A stretch of 64,000 nt of DNA. Source: Shimia sp039969785. Lineage in GTDB: Bacteria; Pseudomonadota; Alphaproteobacteria; Rhodobacterales; Rhodobacteraceae. Position 1 is the stretch's first letter. Every line of letters begins with the position of its first letter. The translations under genes and the position numbers were made by a program. Location of the stretch: contig NZ_JBDVNC010000037.1 in NCBI RefSeq assembly GCF_039969785.1, positions 1-64,000 of the forward strand. Direction: 5' to 3'. The notes beneath the pieces are model-generated. The model saw only the letters and a list, made by a program, of their open reading frames with translations, did no database searches and was not told the DNA's origin. Below, one piece after another: positions 7,797-16,441 of this stretch.

Positions 7797-8354
7797 ATGT
7801 CAGCCTCTTCTCCAATTTTGTCAGTCATCATTCGACGGATTCGCCAGACGGACATGGAGGCAGCAAACGAAATACTTGAGCGTTTTGAGCAGGCTCTGAA
7901 ACTGCAACCCGGTTTTATCGAAGTACGCCACAATGCTCCGTCCCAAGAGACTGGAGATACGTTTTCAACCGTGCTTGCCTTTGCGACTTTGGATGACCTG
8001 ATTGGCTGGGAACAATCTAAAGCCCGCGCAGAACTGGTCACCGAACTGTCCGCCTACACTGAGGGAGAGGTAGTAAAAAACAGAATCTGGAACCTTGAAA
8101 CGCTTCTTGGCAATCAAAATGCGGGGCATCCGCCGAAAAAATGGAAGACCGTATTGGTACTGACGTTCTGGGTTTTGGTTGTGGGCGCAGTTCTTGGTTG
8201 GATCGCTGATCTGATCTCACCGAACTACCCCACTGGGTACATCCGCGGCGTGATCCTTTTGATCTTCAACATCCTTCTTAACTCATATTTCTTCCTGCCG
8301 CGCTCGATGGCGCTTTTGCACAGGCTCGAAGACAAATACCGGTGCTCAAATTGA
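7797..8354 (+). CDS. membrane-anchored antibiotic biosynthesis monooxygenase (ABM) domain protein
   Basis: The 185-residue protein has an N-terminal ABM-like ferredoxin fold (about residues 8-100: LSVIIRRIRQTDMEAANEIL, PGFIEVRHNAP, WEQSKARAELV). Two membrane helices follow at about 117-135 and 147-165, and the tail is short and charged. Such fused proteins are common hypothetical proteins in bacteria; true oxygenase activity is unproven and a small-ligand or quinone-related role is as likely. It is divergent from the SDR and followed after 24 bases by the MOSC gene in the same direction. Confidence 0.75.
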   Translation: MSASSPILSVIIRRIRQTDMEAANEILERFEQALKLQPGFIEVRHNAPSQETGDTFSTVLAFATLDDLIGWEQSKARAELVTELSAYTEGEVVKNRIWNLETLLGNQNAGHPPKKWKTVLVLTFWVLVVGAVLGWIADLISPNYPTGYIRGVILLIFNILLNSYFFLPRSMALLHRLEDKYRCSN

Positions 8355-8378
8355 AATCAACGCAATGAGGCTGTCAGC

Positions 8379-8840
8379 ATGGACCAAGCAAGACTTCTTC
8401 ACATTCACACCGCGGTTCGGACCGGACGCCCTATGGTTTCATCAGAGTTTGTCGTTGCAATCACTGATCAAGGAATCGAAGGCGACCGGTATGCAACCGG
8501 GCTAGGCAAATATTCACGATCTCCGGGCGCGCGTGGGATCACGCTTTTTCCCATCGAAACCATACGTGAGATGCAAAGCCAACACGGCCCAGACCTGCTC
8601 GTGCATGAACACCGTCGCAACCTGACGACCGAGGGCATCGACCCAAATGACTTAATCGGACAAAAGTTCACCATAGGTGATGTAACGCTGGAAGGGCTCC
8701 GACCCTGCCAACCCTGTCGTTATCTCAATATGATGTCGAAAAAACAGGTTTCGACGTTGCTCGCGAATCGCGCTGGGGTGTTTTGTCAGGTGGTGTCAGG
8801 CGGGACGCTTAAGGTCGGAGATCTGATCCAAATAACTTAA
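8379..8840 (+). CDS. MOSC domain protein
   Basis: This 153-residue protein is a stand-alone MOSC domain, the molybdenum-cofactor sulfurase C-terminal fold. Supporting segments are GIEGDRYATGLGKYS near the start, GITLFPIETI, HEHRRNLTTEGIDPNDLIGQ and the cysteine-bearing LEGLRPCQPCRYLN, which carries the conserved Cys thought to handle sulfur or the cofactor in relatives such as YiiM. No partner molybdoenzyme is visible nearby, so the substrate cannot be inferred. It probably shares a transcript with the ABM-domain gene upstream and ends at a hairpin at 8845-8870. Confidence 0.85.
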   Translation: MDQARLLHIHTAVRTGRPMVSSEFVVAITDQGIEGDRYATGLGKYSRSPGARGITLFPIETIREMQSQHGPDLLVHEHRRNLTTEGIDPNDLIGQKFTIGDVTLEGLRPCQPCRYLNMMSKKQVSTLLANRAGVFCQVVSGGTLKVGDLIQIT

Positions 8841-8844
8841 TGGC

Positions 8845-8870
8845 TGGCATGTCCTTTGCCGGACACGCCA
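8845..8870. terminator. hairpin between convergent MOSC and DUF2218 genes
   Basis: TGGC-A-TGTCC pairs with GGACA-C-GCCA (one A-C mismatch) around TTTGCC. It is placed between two convergent stops and followed on the plus strand by a T-rich run, so it can serve both directions. Confidence 0.6.
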
Positions 8871-8877
8871 TTTACTT

Positions 8878-9177
8878 TCAGGTATCGTCAGTCCAGGAAA
8901 TTTCCGGTGGCTCTCGAAAGGCAAACCGCAAAAGATGTGACGCCGCCACATGCTCCAGACGTTTTCGGTGCTCATCCGTGTCGGCAAATGTCTGCATCAC
9001 CAACACATCCTCACCATCAATCCGCAGGTCGAAATAGCCATAGCTCAACCGAACAGTGGCTTCATCTTCCTCAATTTCGACATCGACTTTGTGCGAAAAA
9101 TGTTTCGCCAATTGTTTGAGATACTTGAGCGCAGGGGAGACCACGACGCGCGCAGTTGAACTCAGAATACCGCTCAT
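8878..9177 (-). CDS. DUF2218 protein
   Basis: The 99-residue protein matches the DUF2218 pattern as I recall it: KYLKQLAKHFSHKVDVEIEEDEATVRLSYG, then a short hydrophobic strand and the tail HVAASHLLRFAFREPPEISW-like region. The family is small, soluble and of unknown function. Its ATG overlaps the TGA of the aldehyde dehydrogenase (ATGA), so it is translationally coupled and the last gene of the operon dctP2-dctQ2-dctM2-aldehyde dehydrogenase-DUF2218. This coupling is the only functional hint here. Confidence 0.8.
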   Translation of the reverse strand: MSGILSSTARVVVSPALKYLKQLAKHFSHKVDVEIEEDEATVRLSYGYFDLRIDGEDVLVMQTFADTDEHRKRLEHVAASHLLRFAFREPPEISWTDDT

Positions 9178-10661
9178 AACAAGAACCCCTCGGGACCTGT
9201 GATCGTATGCGCTTCAGCAAAGGACAATACACCATCATACCCAAGGTTGCGTCCAATGCCGGACTGTTTGAACCCACCGAACGGCCCGCGGCTGTCCTGT
9301 GCCGTAGGACCATGTGCATTGATGTACGTGTACCCGGCTTCAATCCGCCGGGCTATCGCAACGGCGCGATCCCGATCGGGAGTCCAGACGGAAGAACACA
9401 AACCAAAGTCACTGTCATTGGCTTTGGCGATGGCTTCGTCATCTGTCTTGAACTTCAGGATCGGGAGGGTCGGTCCGAATTGCTCTTCGCGCACGACTGA
9501 GAGTTCGGGATCCGCGTCATAAACCAATGCCGGTTTCTGAAAATAGCCACCCCCATTGTAAAGTGCTTCGTCTGGCACCTGACCACATTCGCGCACTTCG
9601 GCACCCTTGGCGCGCGCCTCTGCGATCATATCGGTCACGACTTTCAACTGTTTGGCATTGTTCACCGGTCCCATGGTCGTTTCAGGCAACAACCCGTCCC
9701 CGACAACCGCGCGCTCACAGGCCGCCGTCAGCCCGTCGACCACTTCGTCATAGCGGCTCTCATGTACGTAGAGCCGTTTTAGCGCCATACAGATTTGCCC
9801 TGACGACCCGAATGTGCCCCAATACATGCGGTTGAAGGCATCATCATCCAGCTCGACATCTTCCAGAACCAACGCGGCATCGTTACCGCCAAGCTCAAGC
9901 GTCACGGGTGTGATATTGTCGGCAGCCGTCTTCATCACGTGCCGCCCGATCGTGGTCGAACCGGTAAAGTTGACCTTACGCACCAATGGATGTCCGACCA
10001 GCGGGTCACCAATGGTGGACGCCGATCCAGTCAGAATGTTCACCACGCCGGGCGGCAGCAGCTTGGCGATAATCTGTAGTGTCAGGGCGGGTGCCAGCGC
10101 CGAGTTCGCCGATGGTTTCACGACAACTGTGTTCCCGGCAATCAATGCCTGAGGCAGTTTTGCGCCAAGGATCGATAGCGGCCAGTTCCACGGCACAATC
10201 AGCGCGGCAACACCGCGCGGCTGGCGCGTGACCAGCGTATCAAATGGTGGACCCTTGATCTGTTCGTCAATCGCCATCCGTTCGCCAAATTCGGCAGACT
10301 GCATAAACCGGTCGCCAAGACGGGACATTTCCATCAGCGTTTCGCGTCCAATTTTGCCGTGTTCGCGGGTGAACAGGCGCGAGCGGTATTTGACATCCTC
10401 TTCATCAGCCACAAGTTGCTGCGCGACCTGCCGAAGCATCGTTGCCCGCTCGGCCATGCTGAGCGAGGACCAGGCAGGAAAGGCTGCATGCGCCGCCTGC
10501 ACCGCATCCTCAACATCCTTCACGGTCGCGGACGCCGCATGCCCGACCAGTTCGTCCGGACGCGCCGGATTATGAATGGCATAGACCTTGCCATCTGAGG
10601 CAGGCCGCGCTTCACCGTTGATGAAAATATTGGTAGTAATCAGCTGATCCATATTACTCAT
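9174..10661 (-). CDS. NAD(P)-dependent aldehyde dehydrogenase
   Basis: The 495-residue protein is an ALDH-superfamily enzyme. It has the cofactor-site segment IVPWNWPLSILGAKLPQALIAGN, a GSTTIGRHV turn, the active-site glutamate in LELGGND (about residue 255) and the nucleophilic cysteine in GQICMALKR (about residue 290). The C-terminal GPFGGFKQSGIGR motif is present. The ATG at 10661 is chosen because family homology begins just after it. It lies 97 bases downstream of dctM2 and overlaps the DUF2218 gene by four bases. It likely oxidises an aldehyde derived from the substrate of TRAP system 2; the specific aldehyde is not evident. Confidence 0.9.
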   Translation of the reverse strand: MSNMDQLITTNIFINGEARPASDGKVYAIHNPARPDELVGHAASATVKDVEDAVQAAHAAFPAWSSLSMAERATMLRQVAQQLVADEEDVKYRSRLFTREHGKIGRETLMEMSRLGDRFMQSAEFGERMAIDEQIKGPPFDTLVTRQPRGVAALIVPWNWPLSILGAKLPQALIAGNTVVVKPSANSALAPALTLQIIAKLLPPGVVNILTGSASTIGDPLVGHPLVRKVNFTGSTTIGRHVMKTAADNITPVTLELGGNDAALVLEDVELDDDAFNRMYWGTFGSSGQICMALKRLYVHESRYDEVVDGLTAACERAVVGDGLLPETTMGPVNNAKQLKVVTDMIAEARAKGAEVRECGQVPDEALYNGGGYFQKPALVYDADPELSVVREEQFGPTLPILKFKTDDEAIAKANDSDFGLCSSVWTPDRDRAVAIARRIEAGYTYINAHGPTAQDSRGPFGGFKQSGIGRNLGYDGVLSFAEAHTITGPEGFLL

Positions 10662-10757
10662 TGGTCTCTCGCTCCTTTGAAACGATTTCATTCAAGGTGG
10701 TTGGTCGAATTGCAGACGTGGGTCCTGGGTAATCCGCCAACCATTCATTCGTATCGA

Positions 10758-12140
10758 TCATCCGACCATCGTCATGGGCAGCCAGACCGCGATGCGGGGG
10801 AAAAGCATGAGCAGCACCAGCATCAGCGCCATGGCGAACCAGAACGGCCATATCCCGCGGAACACATGAGACATCGGTACGTCTGGCGCGATAGATTTCA
10901 CCACAAACACGTTGATACCCACCGGCGGACTGATCATCCCCATCTCAAGCACGATCACGACGAGGACACCGAACCAGATCATTTTCATGTCGGCCAGCGC
11001 CGGATCAAATCCAAAGCTAAGCGAGGCAATGATTGGCAATACCACCGGGATGGTCAGCACAAGCATCGCGATGCCTTCAAGGAACATGCCAAGAAACATG
11101 TAGATCAGGATGATAATCAAGAGGACACCGTAATCGCCAATCGGAAGCGACGTCAGCAGGGTAACAAGCTGTCCGGGCAATTCGGTGATCGACATAAAGG
11201 GAATAAAGACAAACGCCCCAATCAGGATCAGAAACACCGTCGCTGATGCTTTCATGGTTTCAAGAATGACTTCTCGGACGGCGCGCAGCCCCAGAGATCG
11301 GCGCAGAATCGCGACGACCATGGCAAGAAATGCACCGACAGCAGATGCCTCGACCGGTGTGAAAAACCCGGTATACATGCCGCCGATGGTGATCCCGACA
11401 ACGGTAAAGAAAGGCAGCGCTGCGAAAAGGGCTGCACGGCGTTCAGGCCAGGGCGCCTTGGGGCCTGCGGGTCCGGCTTCGGGTTTGCGTAACACGGTTT
11501 GGTAAATGGCGCCGATGAACAAAAGGGTCAGCAGCATCCCCGGGATCACCCCCGCCATGAACAAACGGCCAATGCTTTGTTCTGTCAGAACGGCATAGAT
11601 CACCATGCCCCCCGAGGGCGGGATCAGAAATCCCAGTGTCCCGCCTGCAGCAACCGACCCAGTCGCCAGACTGTCCGAATAGTTGAATTTCTTCATCTCC
11701 GGCAGGGCCACACGACCCATTGTGATCGCCGCCGCGAGTGATGATCCCGACAAGGCCGCAAAACCCGCACAGGCCGCAATCGTGGCCGAAGCCAGCCCGC
11801 CCCGTAAATGTCCCATCCAGCGATACGCGGCGTTAAAAAGGTCGGCGGACATGCCTGAGACACCGGCCAGATTTCCCATCAGCACAAACATTGGAATGAC
11901 CAACAAGTTATAGTTTGACGCGGCCTCAAATGCTTCGCCTGAAAGGTTCGACATGGCCGTACGAATGCCTCTGGCAAAGGCTTTGTCTGCGTCCATTCCA
12001 ATCAGATAAAACTTATTGGTGGTTGCGGCAATTGTCCCGAAAACACCGACAAATATCATGGAAAGCGCGACCGGAAACCGCAGGCCCAATAGAACCATCA
12101 AAGACAATAGCCCCAGTACTCCGAGAAGGGTCATGCTCAT
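10758..12140 (-). CDS. dctM: TRAP transporter large permease, DctM type (system 2)
   Basis: This 460-residue membrane protein has the DctM signatures: AACAGFAALSGSSLAAAITMG, GTLGFLIPPSGGMVIYAVLTEQS, an inner-helix GAFVFIPFMSI segment and the late GMISPPVGINVFVVK. It is longer than system 1 DctM because of extra residues near the second helix (TNKFYLIGMDADKAF). I use the ATG at 12140, which overlaps the dctQ2 stop (ATGA), rather than one five codons earlier. It forms the translocation unit with DctQ2 and is followed by the aldehyde dehydrogenase. Confidence 0.92.
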   Translation of the reverse strand: MSMTLLGVLGLLSLMVLLGLRFPVALSMIFVGVFGTIAATTNKFYLIGMDADKAFARGIRTAMSNLSGEAFEAASNYNLLVIPMFVLMGNLAGVSGMSADLFNAAYRWMGHLRGGLASATIAACAGFAALSGSSLAAAITMGRVALPEMKKFNYSDSLATGSVAAGGTLGFLIPPSGGMVIYAVLTEQSIGRLFMAGVIPGMLLTLLFIGAIYQTVLRKPEAGPAGPKAPWPERRAALFAALPFFTVVGITIGGMYTGFFTPVEASAVGAFLAMVVAILRRSLGLRAVREVILETMKASATVFLILIGAFVFIPFMSITELPGQLVTLLTSLPIGDYGVLLIIILIYMFLGMFLEGIAMLVLTIPVVLPIIASLSFGFDPALADMKMIWFGVLVVIVLEMGMISPPVGINVFVVKSIAPDVPMSHVFRGIWPFWFAMALMLVLLMLFPRIAVWLPMTMVG

Positions 12141-12670
12141 AGCACTTCTCCCCAAAGTAACAGCTGAATTCTGCGATATTTTGCCAACTGATAAATGTCT
12201 GAGAGGATAACAAGAGCATAAAGCGCGACACCCAGCGCCAGCAGATAGTAGAACGGCTCGTAGGAGATCAATAACTGCTGGGTTGTTTCACCGAACTTCG
12301 TTGCTTTCTGTCCGGCATGGATCAGCTGATACGCCATGGTCAGCATCAGCGCGCCTGCGACGAGCCGCATGATCAGCATGGACCAGCGGGCAAACATCGG
12401 AGACATCCGCGATTCCAAAAGCTCAATTTCAATATGTGCGCCGGTTCGCCCACCAAACGGAATGGCAAATGCCACCATTATGACGAGGCTGAGAATGAGA
12501 AGATCTTCTGCGCCCCGGATCGGCGCATTCAGTGCTTTGCGCATGATGACCACATTGAAAGAACTGACAAATACCATGAAGGCCAATGCGGCCCCTCCTC
12601 CGAGCAACGCAAGGATTACTAGCGCTCTGTCCAGTGTCCGGATCCATATTGGTAGTTTGATGCGCTTCAT
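12137..12670 (-). CDS. dctQ: TRAP transporter small permease, DctQ type (system 2)
   Basis: The 177-residue protein shows four hydrophobic helices and the DctQ-like region APIRGAEDLLILSLVIMVAFAIPFGG followed by GAHIEIELLESRM. It is the small membrane partner of DctM2. An open frame extends upstream to 12853, but the residues there come from the end of dctP2 and its spacer. The ATG at 12670 follows GGGGGCGGAACG and gives a normal length. The stop overlaps dctM2 by four bases. Confidence 0.9.
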   Translation of the reverse strand: MKRIKLPIWIRTLDRALVILALLGGGAALAFMVFVSSFNVVIMRKALNAPIRGAEDLLILSLVIMVAFAIPFGGRTGAHIEIELLESRMSPMFARWSMLIMRLVAGALMLTMAYQLIHAGQKATKFGETTQQLLISYEPFYYLLALGVALYALVILSDIYQLAKYRRIQLLLWGEVL

Positions 12671-12734
12671 CGTTCCGCCCCCCTGTTGCACAAGTCGAAC
12701 GCGCGCCAGACAAGACGCGCGTCCAAGTGGTTCG

Positions 12735-13745
12735 TTACTGGTTGATGGCGTTGTAGATCTCGCGGGCATTCGAAATGCCGCGAGAGTCATAATCGGCAAA
12801 GATCGCCTCCAAACCCTTAGAAACTGCGGCGTCCATCTTAGCCCGTTCTTCATCCGTTACGTGGATCCATTCGACCTTGTTCATCGCATCAGCGGTTTTC
12901 ATGGCTTCGAGCGATCCCATGTCGGCACCGTGGAAGCTTTCGGCACCTTTCATCGAGAACACCTCGCCCGCCAGCTCATCAATGATGGCGCGATGCTCCT
13001 CGGAAAGATCCATGTAACGTTCTTTGTTCATGACCACGAAGAACTCTGCAAACTGAACTGGAACGTTCTCGACAAAGTGGGATGAGACGTCCCAGAAATT
13101 CCATGGCGGTGTCATGTTGTTGTAGGTTGCCGTGGTGGCATCGATCGTGCCCGTTGACAGACCGGTATACATCTCTGTCACCGGCATCTGGACGGGCACC
13201 CCACCCAAAGCTTCGACAATCGGCGTCGTCATGGCTGCATAGGGAACCATTTTTGCGCCTTTTAAGCCGTCGAGCGTTGAGACGTCTTTGGTTGCAGCCC
13301 ATGCGTTGCCTGCCACGGTAAAAATGCCCAGCAGCTTTACGTCTTCGTACTCGCTCGCCAGATGGTCATCATAGACAGACAACAGACGTTCGGTGGCTTC
13401 GATCGCAGTTGTCGCTTTGCCGGGTGGAATAATCAGCATCGATTTTGGGAAGATCGCGGGCGTGTAGGCTTGCAGGCCAAACGTAATGTCTGCGACACCT
13501 TCAACTGCGCGCTTGTACTGCTGAACTGGCCCAGCACCCAGCTGACCAGCCGGATACAGGCTCATCGTCAGTGTGCCACCTGATCGTTTTTCGATTTCTT
13601 CACCAAACCACTTGAACAAATTCGCGTTGATGTGGTGCTGCGGCGGTATGAAAGTCGCCACAGTGAGTTCCTCACTATAGGCAACCGTAGCGAGCGTCGT
13701 CGTAATGGCCGTTGCCATTCCCCCGAGCAAAATAAAAAGTTTCAT
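12735..13745 (-). CDS. dctP: TRAP substrate-binding protein, DctP type (system 2)
   Basis: The 336-residue exported protein opens with an N-terminal signal (MKLFILLGGMATAITT, cleavage around TVAYS-EELTV). DctP landmarks follow: ATFIPPQHHINANLFKWFGE, YPAGQLGAGPVQQYKRAVEG and a TGTIDATTATYNNMTPPW ligand loop. It is the first gene of its operon. Its start faces the LysR gene at 13827 across 81 bases that contain copy 3 of the shared element. It resembles DctP1 most in its first half, so the two systems may carry related acids. Confidence 0.92.
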   Translation of the reverse strand: MKLFILLGGMATAITTTLATVAYSEELTVATFIPPQHHINANLFKWFGEEIEKRSGGTLTMSLYPAGQLGAGPVQQYKRAVEGVADITFGLQAYTPAIFPKSMLIIPPGKATTAIEATERLLSVYDDHLASEYEDVKLLGIFTVAGNAWAATKDVSTLDGLKGAKMVPYAAMTTPIVEALGGVPVQMPVTEMYTGLSTGTIDATTATYNNMTPPWNFWDVSSHFVENVPVQFAEFFVVMNKERYMDLSEEHRAIIDELAGEVFSMKGAESFHGADMGSLEAMKTADAMNKVEWIHVTDEERAKMDAAVSKGLEAIFADYDSRGISNAREIYNAINQ

Positions 13746-13805
13746 TGCGTTTCTCCCTGCTTGTCATCGCAACGAAGATTACGTGCCACTCGACATTCAA
13801 TCCAT

Positions 13806-13830
13806 TCATGTCTATTCATAGTTCGCATGA
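13806..13830 (+). promoter_or_regulatory. shared 25-bp regulatory element, copy 3 (dctP2 promoter, overlapping the lysR start)
   Basis: TCATG-TCTAT-TCATA-GTTCG-CATGA; the last half-site differs from copies 1 and 2 by one base. It lies 61 bases upstream of dctP2 in the same relative orientation and covers the ATG of the LysR gene. A regulator bound here would affect both dctP2 and the lysR gene. Confidence 0.65.
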
Positions 13831-14744
13831 GTAAATTCGATGTACTTGATCTCGACGGGCGCGTTCTGACGACATTTCTGGCGATCCTTGAGCACAACTC
13901 GGTCACGGTTGCGGCGGATAACCTTGGGGTAACTCAGTCGGCTGTCAGCCACACGCTTGCCCGGTTGCGCAAGGTACTGCACGATCCCTTGTTTGTTCGT
14001 TCCGGCCACAAATTGACGCCTACTGAAACCGCTCTTGCACTGAAAGAACCTGTTCAAAAGGCGCTCGACATCCTTAACGGGCTGACCGACCAACGTGCAT
14101 TTGATCCAAAAGCAGAACGGATGCGTTTTGTTGTTGCTGCCAATGATATGCAACGCGATCTGGTTTTCCCCAGGCTACTCAGAGACGCGCGGGAAGAAGG
14201 TGTCCATGTCGAGTTCGAGTTCATGCCATCGGGTCAGCCCACAGTTGGATTGATGCGTGACGCACGATGCGACCTTGCACTTACACCATTGCCACCCGAC
14301 GGCCCCGATATTTTCCAGAAAGCGTTGTTTTCCGGGGAAATGATGTGTTTCTTTGACGGAGAAATGCGATCTGCTCCGAAGAGCTGGAAAGAGTATTGCG
14401 AAGCCGACCACCTAACGGTGCGGTTCTCAGGCGGCGGCACATCGCTACGGGTTCTTCCAGAAGTGGAAGCATCACAAATCAAACCCCCAATCGTTTCCGT
14501 GCCAAACTTCAATGCAATCCCGCCCTTCATTGAGGGGACGCGACTTATCGCAACCGAAATAAGCTACATGAGAATCAGGACGCTCAGCAGCCTGAGTTCT
14601 GCCAAGCTCCCTTTCGAGAGCAACCGAGTCACAATCTACATGATCTGGCATGAGCGCAGCACCAACGACCCGGCGCATATCTGGTTGCGCGAACGGGTAT
14701 CGGCAATCACTGACGAAGTTTCTGCAAGTCTTAAGTCCGTGTAA
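13827..14744 (+). CDS. LysR-family transcriptional regulator, candidate regulator of the aromatic/TRAP genes
   Basis: This 305-residue protein starts with a winged-helix domain (residues about 5-64, containing DLDGRVLTTFLAILEHNSVT, then GVTQSAVSHTLARLRKVLHD and LFVRSGHKLTPTE). The LysR inducer-binding domain follows. The SHTLARLRKVLHDPLF wording is of the NodD/NahR-like branch rather than the CysB branch, and members of that branch often respond to aromatic acids. It is divergent from dctP2 and immediately precedes the SLC13 carrier. A 25-bp repeat overlapping its start suggests autoregulation. The effector is not known; hydroxybenzoate or a similar acid is inferred from the genes carrying the repeat. 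Confidence 0.88.
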   Translation: MSKFDVLDLDGRVLTTFLAILEHNSVTVAADNLGVTQSAVSHTLARLRKVLHDPLFVRSGHKLTPTETALALKEPVQKALDILNGLTDQRAFDPKAERMRFVVAANDMQRDLVFPRLLRDAREEGVHVEFEFMPSGQPTVGLMRDARCDLALTPLPPDGPDIFQKALFSGEMMCFFDGEMRSAPKSWKEYCEADHLTVRFSGGGTSLRVLPEVEASQIKPPIVSVPNFNAIPPFIEGTRLIATEISYMRIRTLSSLSSAKLPFESNRVTIYMIWHERSTNDPAHIWLRERVSAITDEVSASLKSV

Positions 14745-14801
14745 CCATTTGATCGTTTGTTTGAGCCCAGCCGCATTCTTTCCGGCCAAAAGCGATTTCG
14801 T

Positions 14802-14826
14802 TCATGGAGTGTATGAATGCGTCTGA
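14802..14826 (-). promoter_or_regulatory. shared 25-bp regulatory element, copy 4 (SLC13 carrier promoter)
   Basis: Read on the minus strand: TCAGA-CGCAT-TCATA-CACTC-CATGA. It is the weakest copy, with the first half-site TCAGA instead of TCATG. Spacing is kept, and it faces its downstream gene the same way as the other three copies. It ends 109 bases before the carrier start. Confidence 0.5.
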
Positions 14827-14934
14827 ATGGACTTGGCCCTTCGGACGGGTAATCAACTTCATTGATATAAAGATCAATGGAGGCGGTGCTGCCAGGGAGA
14901 TGCGCTCAAGCGCTCTGGCAGACAGATTCAATGC

Positions 14935-16329
14935 ATGGCCGTCAATTTCAGAACACTTCCCGCCCTATGTGCTACTGTCACCGGGGTGTTTCTCATCGTC
15001 GCCGGATTGTGCGGGCACGCCATTTCAGGTGACGATCCCAACGCGACATTGGCGGCCGGTGTAGCTGTCATAACACTTGGCCTGTGGATATCTGGCGCCA
15101 TTCCAGAGTTTTTCACTTCTTTGTTGTTTCTCCTGATGGCTGCGGGATTGATGATCGCCCCACCTGATCGCGTATTCTCTGGATTTCACTCAAATGCGAT
15201 GTGGTTGATATTTGGGGGGCTGATCATAGGCCAATCGGTGATTGCCAGTGGATTGGGAGACCGTATTGTAAGTCGATTGTTCGCTTTTGCGCCGTCAGGC
15301 TATCTTGGAGCTTTGGCGGCTGTTGCCGTGACAGGTCTGGGCCTGTCGTTTATTGTTCCGACAGCGATCGGTCGCGCTGTCCTTATGGCGCCAATCGCTG
15401 TCCAGCTTGCCAAACGTTTAGGGTTCTCGGAGGGATCAAAAGGCAGATCCGGGCTGGTGCTCACAGCTGGATTAAGCACATCCCTGCCGGCATTTACGAT
15501 CCTTCCTTCAAACGTGCCCAACCTCGTTATGACCGGGACCGCCGAAAACCTGTATGAGGTCTCTTTTTCCTATGGCGACTATCTGGCGATCAACTTTCCG
15601 GTCCTCGGCGGGCTAGGGTTGGCCACAATCGTTGCTCTGAGCTGGTGGTTCTTTCGCGATTCCCAATCATATCTGTCCGATGTTACAGCGGACACCAAAA
15701 TCTCGGGTGTCGAACTCAGACTTGCGATTGTGCTGACGACAACCGTCATTCTTTGGATTACGGATTCCTGGCACGGCGTCTCTCCGGCCTGGATTGCGAT
15801 GGGTGCAGCGCTGTTATGTGCATCACCTGTCGTCGGCGCACTTGCAATGCGCGAGTTGCCGCAAAAGATGAACTTCGCACCGTTGTTTTTCGTGGCTGGC
15901 GTTATCGGTTTCGGAGCTGTCGTCGCTGACACCGGCTTGAGCGCCCAAGCGGGAACCTATCTTGTAAATGCCTTGGACATGGACGGGCTACAAAGTGATA
16001 TCGCGGTGTTCGCTGCACTTAGTGCGCTTGGAATGCTGGTTGCGGCCGGGACGACAGTACCGACCGCACCTGCAATCATGACCCCTCTTGCCGAGCAGCT
16101 TTCTGTAACCACAGGTTGGTCGATCGAGTCCGTTTTGCTGGTTCAAGTCCCAACATGGGTGATCATTCCGTTGCCCTATCTTGTGCCTCCGATACTTCTC
16201 ACAATGAGTGTCGGAAAGGTCCCGTCTGGGCATGGCTTGTATCTGATGCTGAGCTACTTCGTTGTTGGCCTATTTATTCTAGCCCCGACCCACTTTGCAT
16301 GGGCACATTGGCTAGGTGTCTTTCACTAG
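14935..16329 (+). CDS. SLC13/DASS-type sodium:carboxylate symporter
   Basis: The 464-residue polytopic protein has the ion-transporter-superfamily layout of SLC13 carriers: two inverted halves with hairpins around PTAIGRAVLMAPIAVQLAKRLG and ILPSNVPNLVMTGTAENLY in the first half, and GTTVPTAPAIMTPLAEQLS and LPYLVPPILLTMSVG in the second. The SNVPN and TVPTAP stretches occupy the positions of the family SNT and related motifs. It is a likely symporter for a di- or monocarboxylate. It follows the LysR gene in the same direction after 190 bases and carries copy 4 of the shared element. The start is uncertain because no strong ribosome site precedes 14935. Confidence 0.75.
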   Translation: MAVNFRTLPALCATVTGVFLIVAGLCGHAISGDDPNATLAAGVAVITLGLWISGAIPEFFTSLLFLLMAAGLMIAPPDRVFSGFHSNAMWLIFGGLIIGQSVIASGLGDRIVSRLFAFAPSGYLGALAAVAVTGLGLSFIVPTAIGRAVLMAPIAVQLAKRLGFSEGSKGRSGLVLTAGLSTSLPAFTILPSNVPNLVMTGTAENLYEVSFSYGDYLAINFPVLGGLGLATIVALSWWFFRDSQSYLSDVTADTKISGVELRLAIVLTTTVILWITDSWHGVSPAWIAMGAALLCASPVVGALAMRELPQKMNFAPLFFVAGVIGFGAVVADTGLSAQAGTYLVNALDMDGLQSDIAVFAALSALGMLVAAGTTVPTAPAIMTPLAEQLSVTTGWSIESVLLVQVPTWVIIPLPYLVPPILLTMSVGKVPSGHGLYLMLSYFVVGLFILAPTHFAWAHWLGVFH

Positions 16330-16441
16330 ACCCCGGATGGTGATGCTCAGAGAAACGCAACGTTCCCGTATCCCTTGGAACAATCGATATTTCAGCTGGA
16401 GCTATAATATTGAAACTGAATGCCCCCAATCAGAGTGGCGA

